A stretch of DNA of 14,667 nucleotides from Nitrospirota bacterium (GTDB lineage: Bacteria > Nitrospirota > Nitrospiria > Nitrospirales > Nitrospiraceae): the NCBI GenBank assembly GCA_020028595.1, contig JAIBHQ010000005.1:1-14667 (forward strand). Reading direction: 5' to 3'. The notes under the pieces were generated by a model. That model worked only from the letters and a program-made list of their open reading frames with translations, searched no databases and was not told where the DNA came from. The position numbers were made by a program, and so were the translations under genes. How positions within the stretch are numbered: the stretch's first letter is position 1; each line of letters opens with the position of its first letter. Shown in pieces: positions 14,513 to 14,667 of this stretch.

Positions 14513-14539
14513 GGTCTTCTCCTCTAACATAGTACTCCT
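14513..14539 (-). promoter_or_regulatory. Two stacked ribosome-binding sites before rho
   Basis: AGGAG at 14539-14535 precedes ATG 14530, and GAGGAG at 14524-14519 precedes ATG 14512. Both ATGs are in the rho frame, 18 bp apart. The second has the more usual 6-nt spacing. Two N-terminal forms of Rho differing by six residues are possible. Confidence 0.5.
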
Positions 14540-14667
14540 GACCTCCACGCTACCGAGACACCTGCCCCGGCCTCATTACGCCCGTTCACTGCCTGCAATG
14601 CTTGTTCTGGATGACTGACGAAGGTCACGACGGCGCTGCTTCGCTGTTCGACGAGGATGTTTCGCGG
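14524..14667 (-). CDS. Possible 3' end of an unidentified gene upstream of rho (partial)
   Basis: One minus-strand frame is open from the right edge to TAG 14526-14524, about 47 residues, ending 11 bp before the preferred rho start. The stretch [19 protein letters not shown] has a faint RNA-recognition-motif look, but this is too short to assign. A second minus-strand frame stays open only to a TAA near 14570. It may equally be an untranslated rho leader. Confidence 0.3.
   Translation of the reverse strand, partial: PRNILVEQRSSAVVTFVSHPEQALQAVNGRNEAGAGVSVAWRSGVLC

Overview
The window looks like a chromosomal segment of a GC-rich bacterium, most likely a Nitrospira or close relative. This is inferred from the order rho-rpmE-prfA-prmC-murA-hisG-hisD-hisB-hisH-lipoprotein-hisA-hisF-hisIE-hit and from protein character; no search was run. 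Nearly all genes are on the minus strand, so transcription runs from high to low coordinates.

Right to middle (14667 to 2633) is a conserved housekeeping block. Transcription termination factor Rho and ribosomal protein L31 come first, closed by a strong intrinsic terminator that exists as a 90-bp tandem duplication. Next come release factor RF1 and its glutamine methyltransferase PrmC, then MurA (first committed step of peptidoglycan synthesis). The histidine genes follow: hisG (short form), hisD, hisB, hisH, a putative outer-membrane lipoprotein gene, hisA, hisF and the fusion hisIE, ending with a HIT-family hydrolase. Many junctions are 4-nt ATGA overlaps. hisC, hisN and hisZ are not in the window. 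Where the genes do not touch, four spacers (hisF/hisIE, lipoprotein/hisH, hisH/hisB, murA/prmC) hold 7-bp-periodic repeats. Three of these are arranged as inverted halves and begin at the preceding stop codon.

Left part (about 120 to 2630) is accessory. It carries a ParE/RelE-type toxin-antitoxin pair with a clear sigma70-like promoter. Downstream on the same strand lie three tightly overlapping genes: a DUF1348/NTF2-like protein, a DUF2127 membrane protein and a small Cys/His-rich protein. This block is bounded on both sides by copies of an unusual two-hairpin repeat. Hairpin I has a conserved 9-nt loop and hairpin II a conserved ~49-nt core, but the stem arms differ completely from copy to copy while staying perfectly self-complementary. 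I do not recognise this repeat family. It is the strongest candidate in the window for something undescribed.

The extreme edges hold two weakly supported gene fragments. I saw no tRNA, rRNA, CRISPR array or transposase gene.
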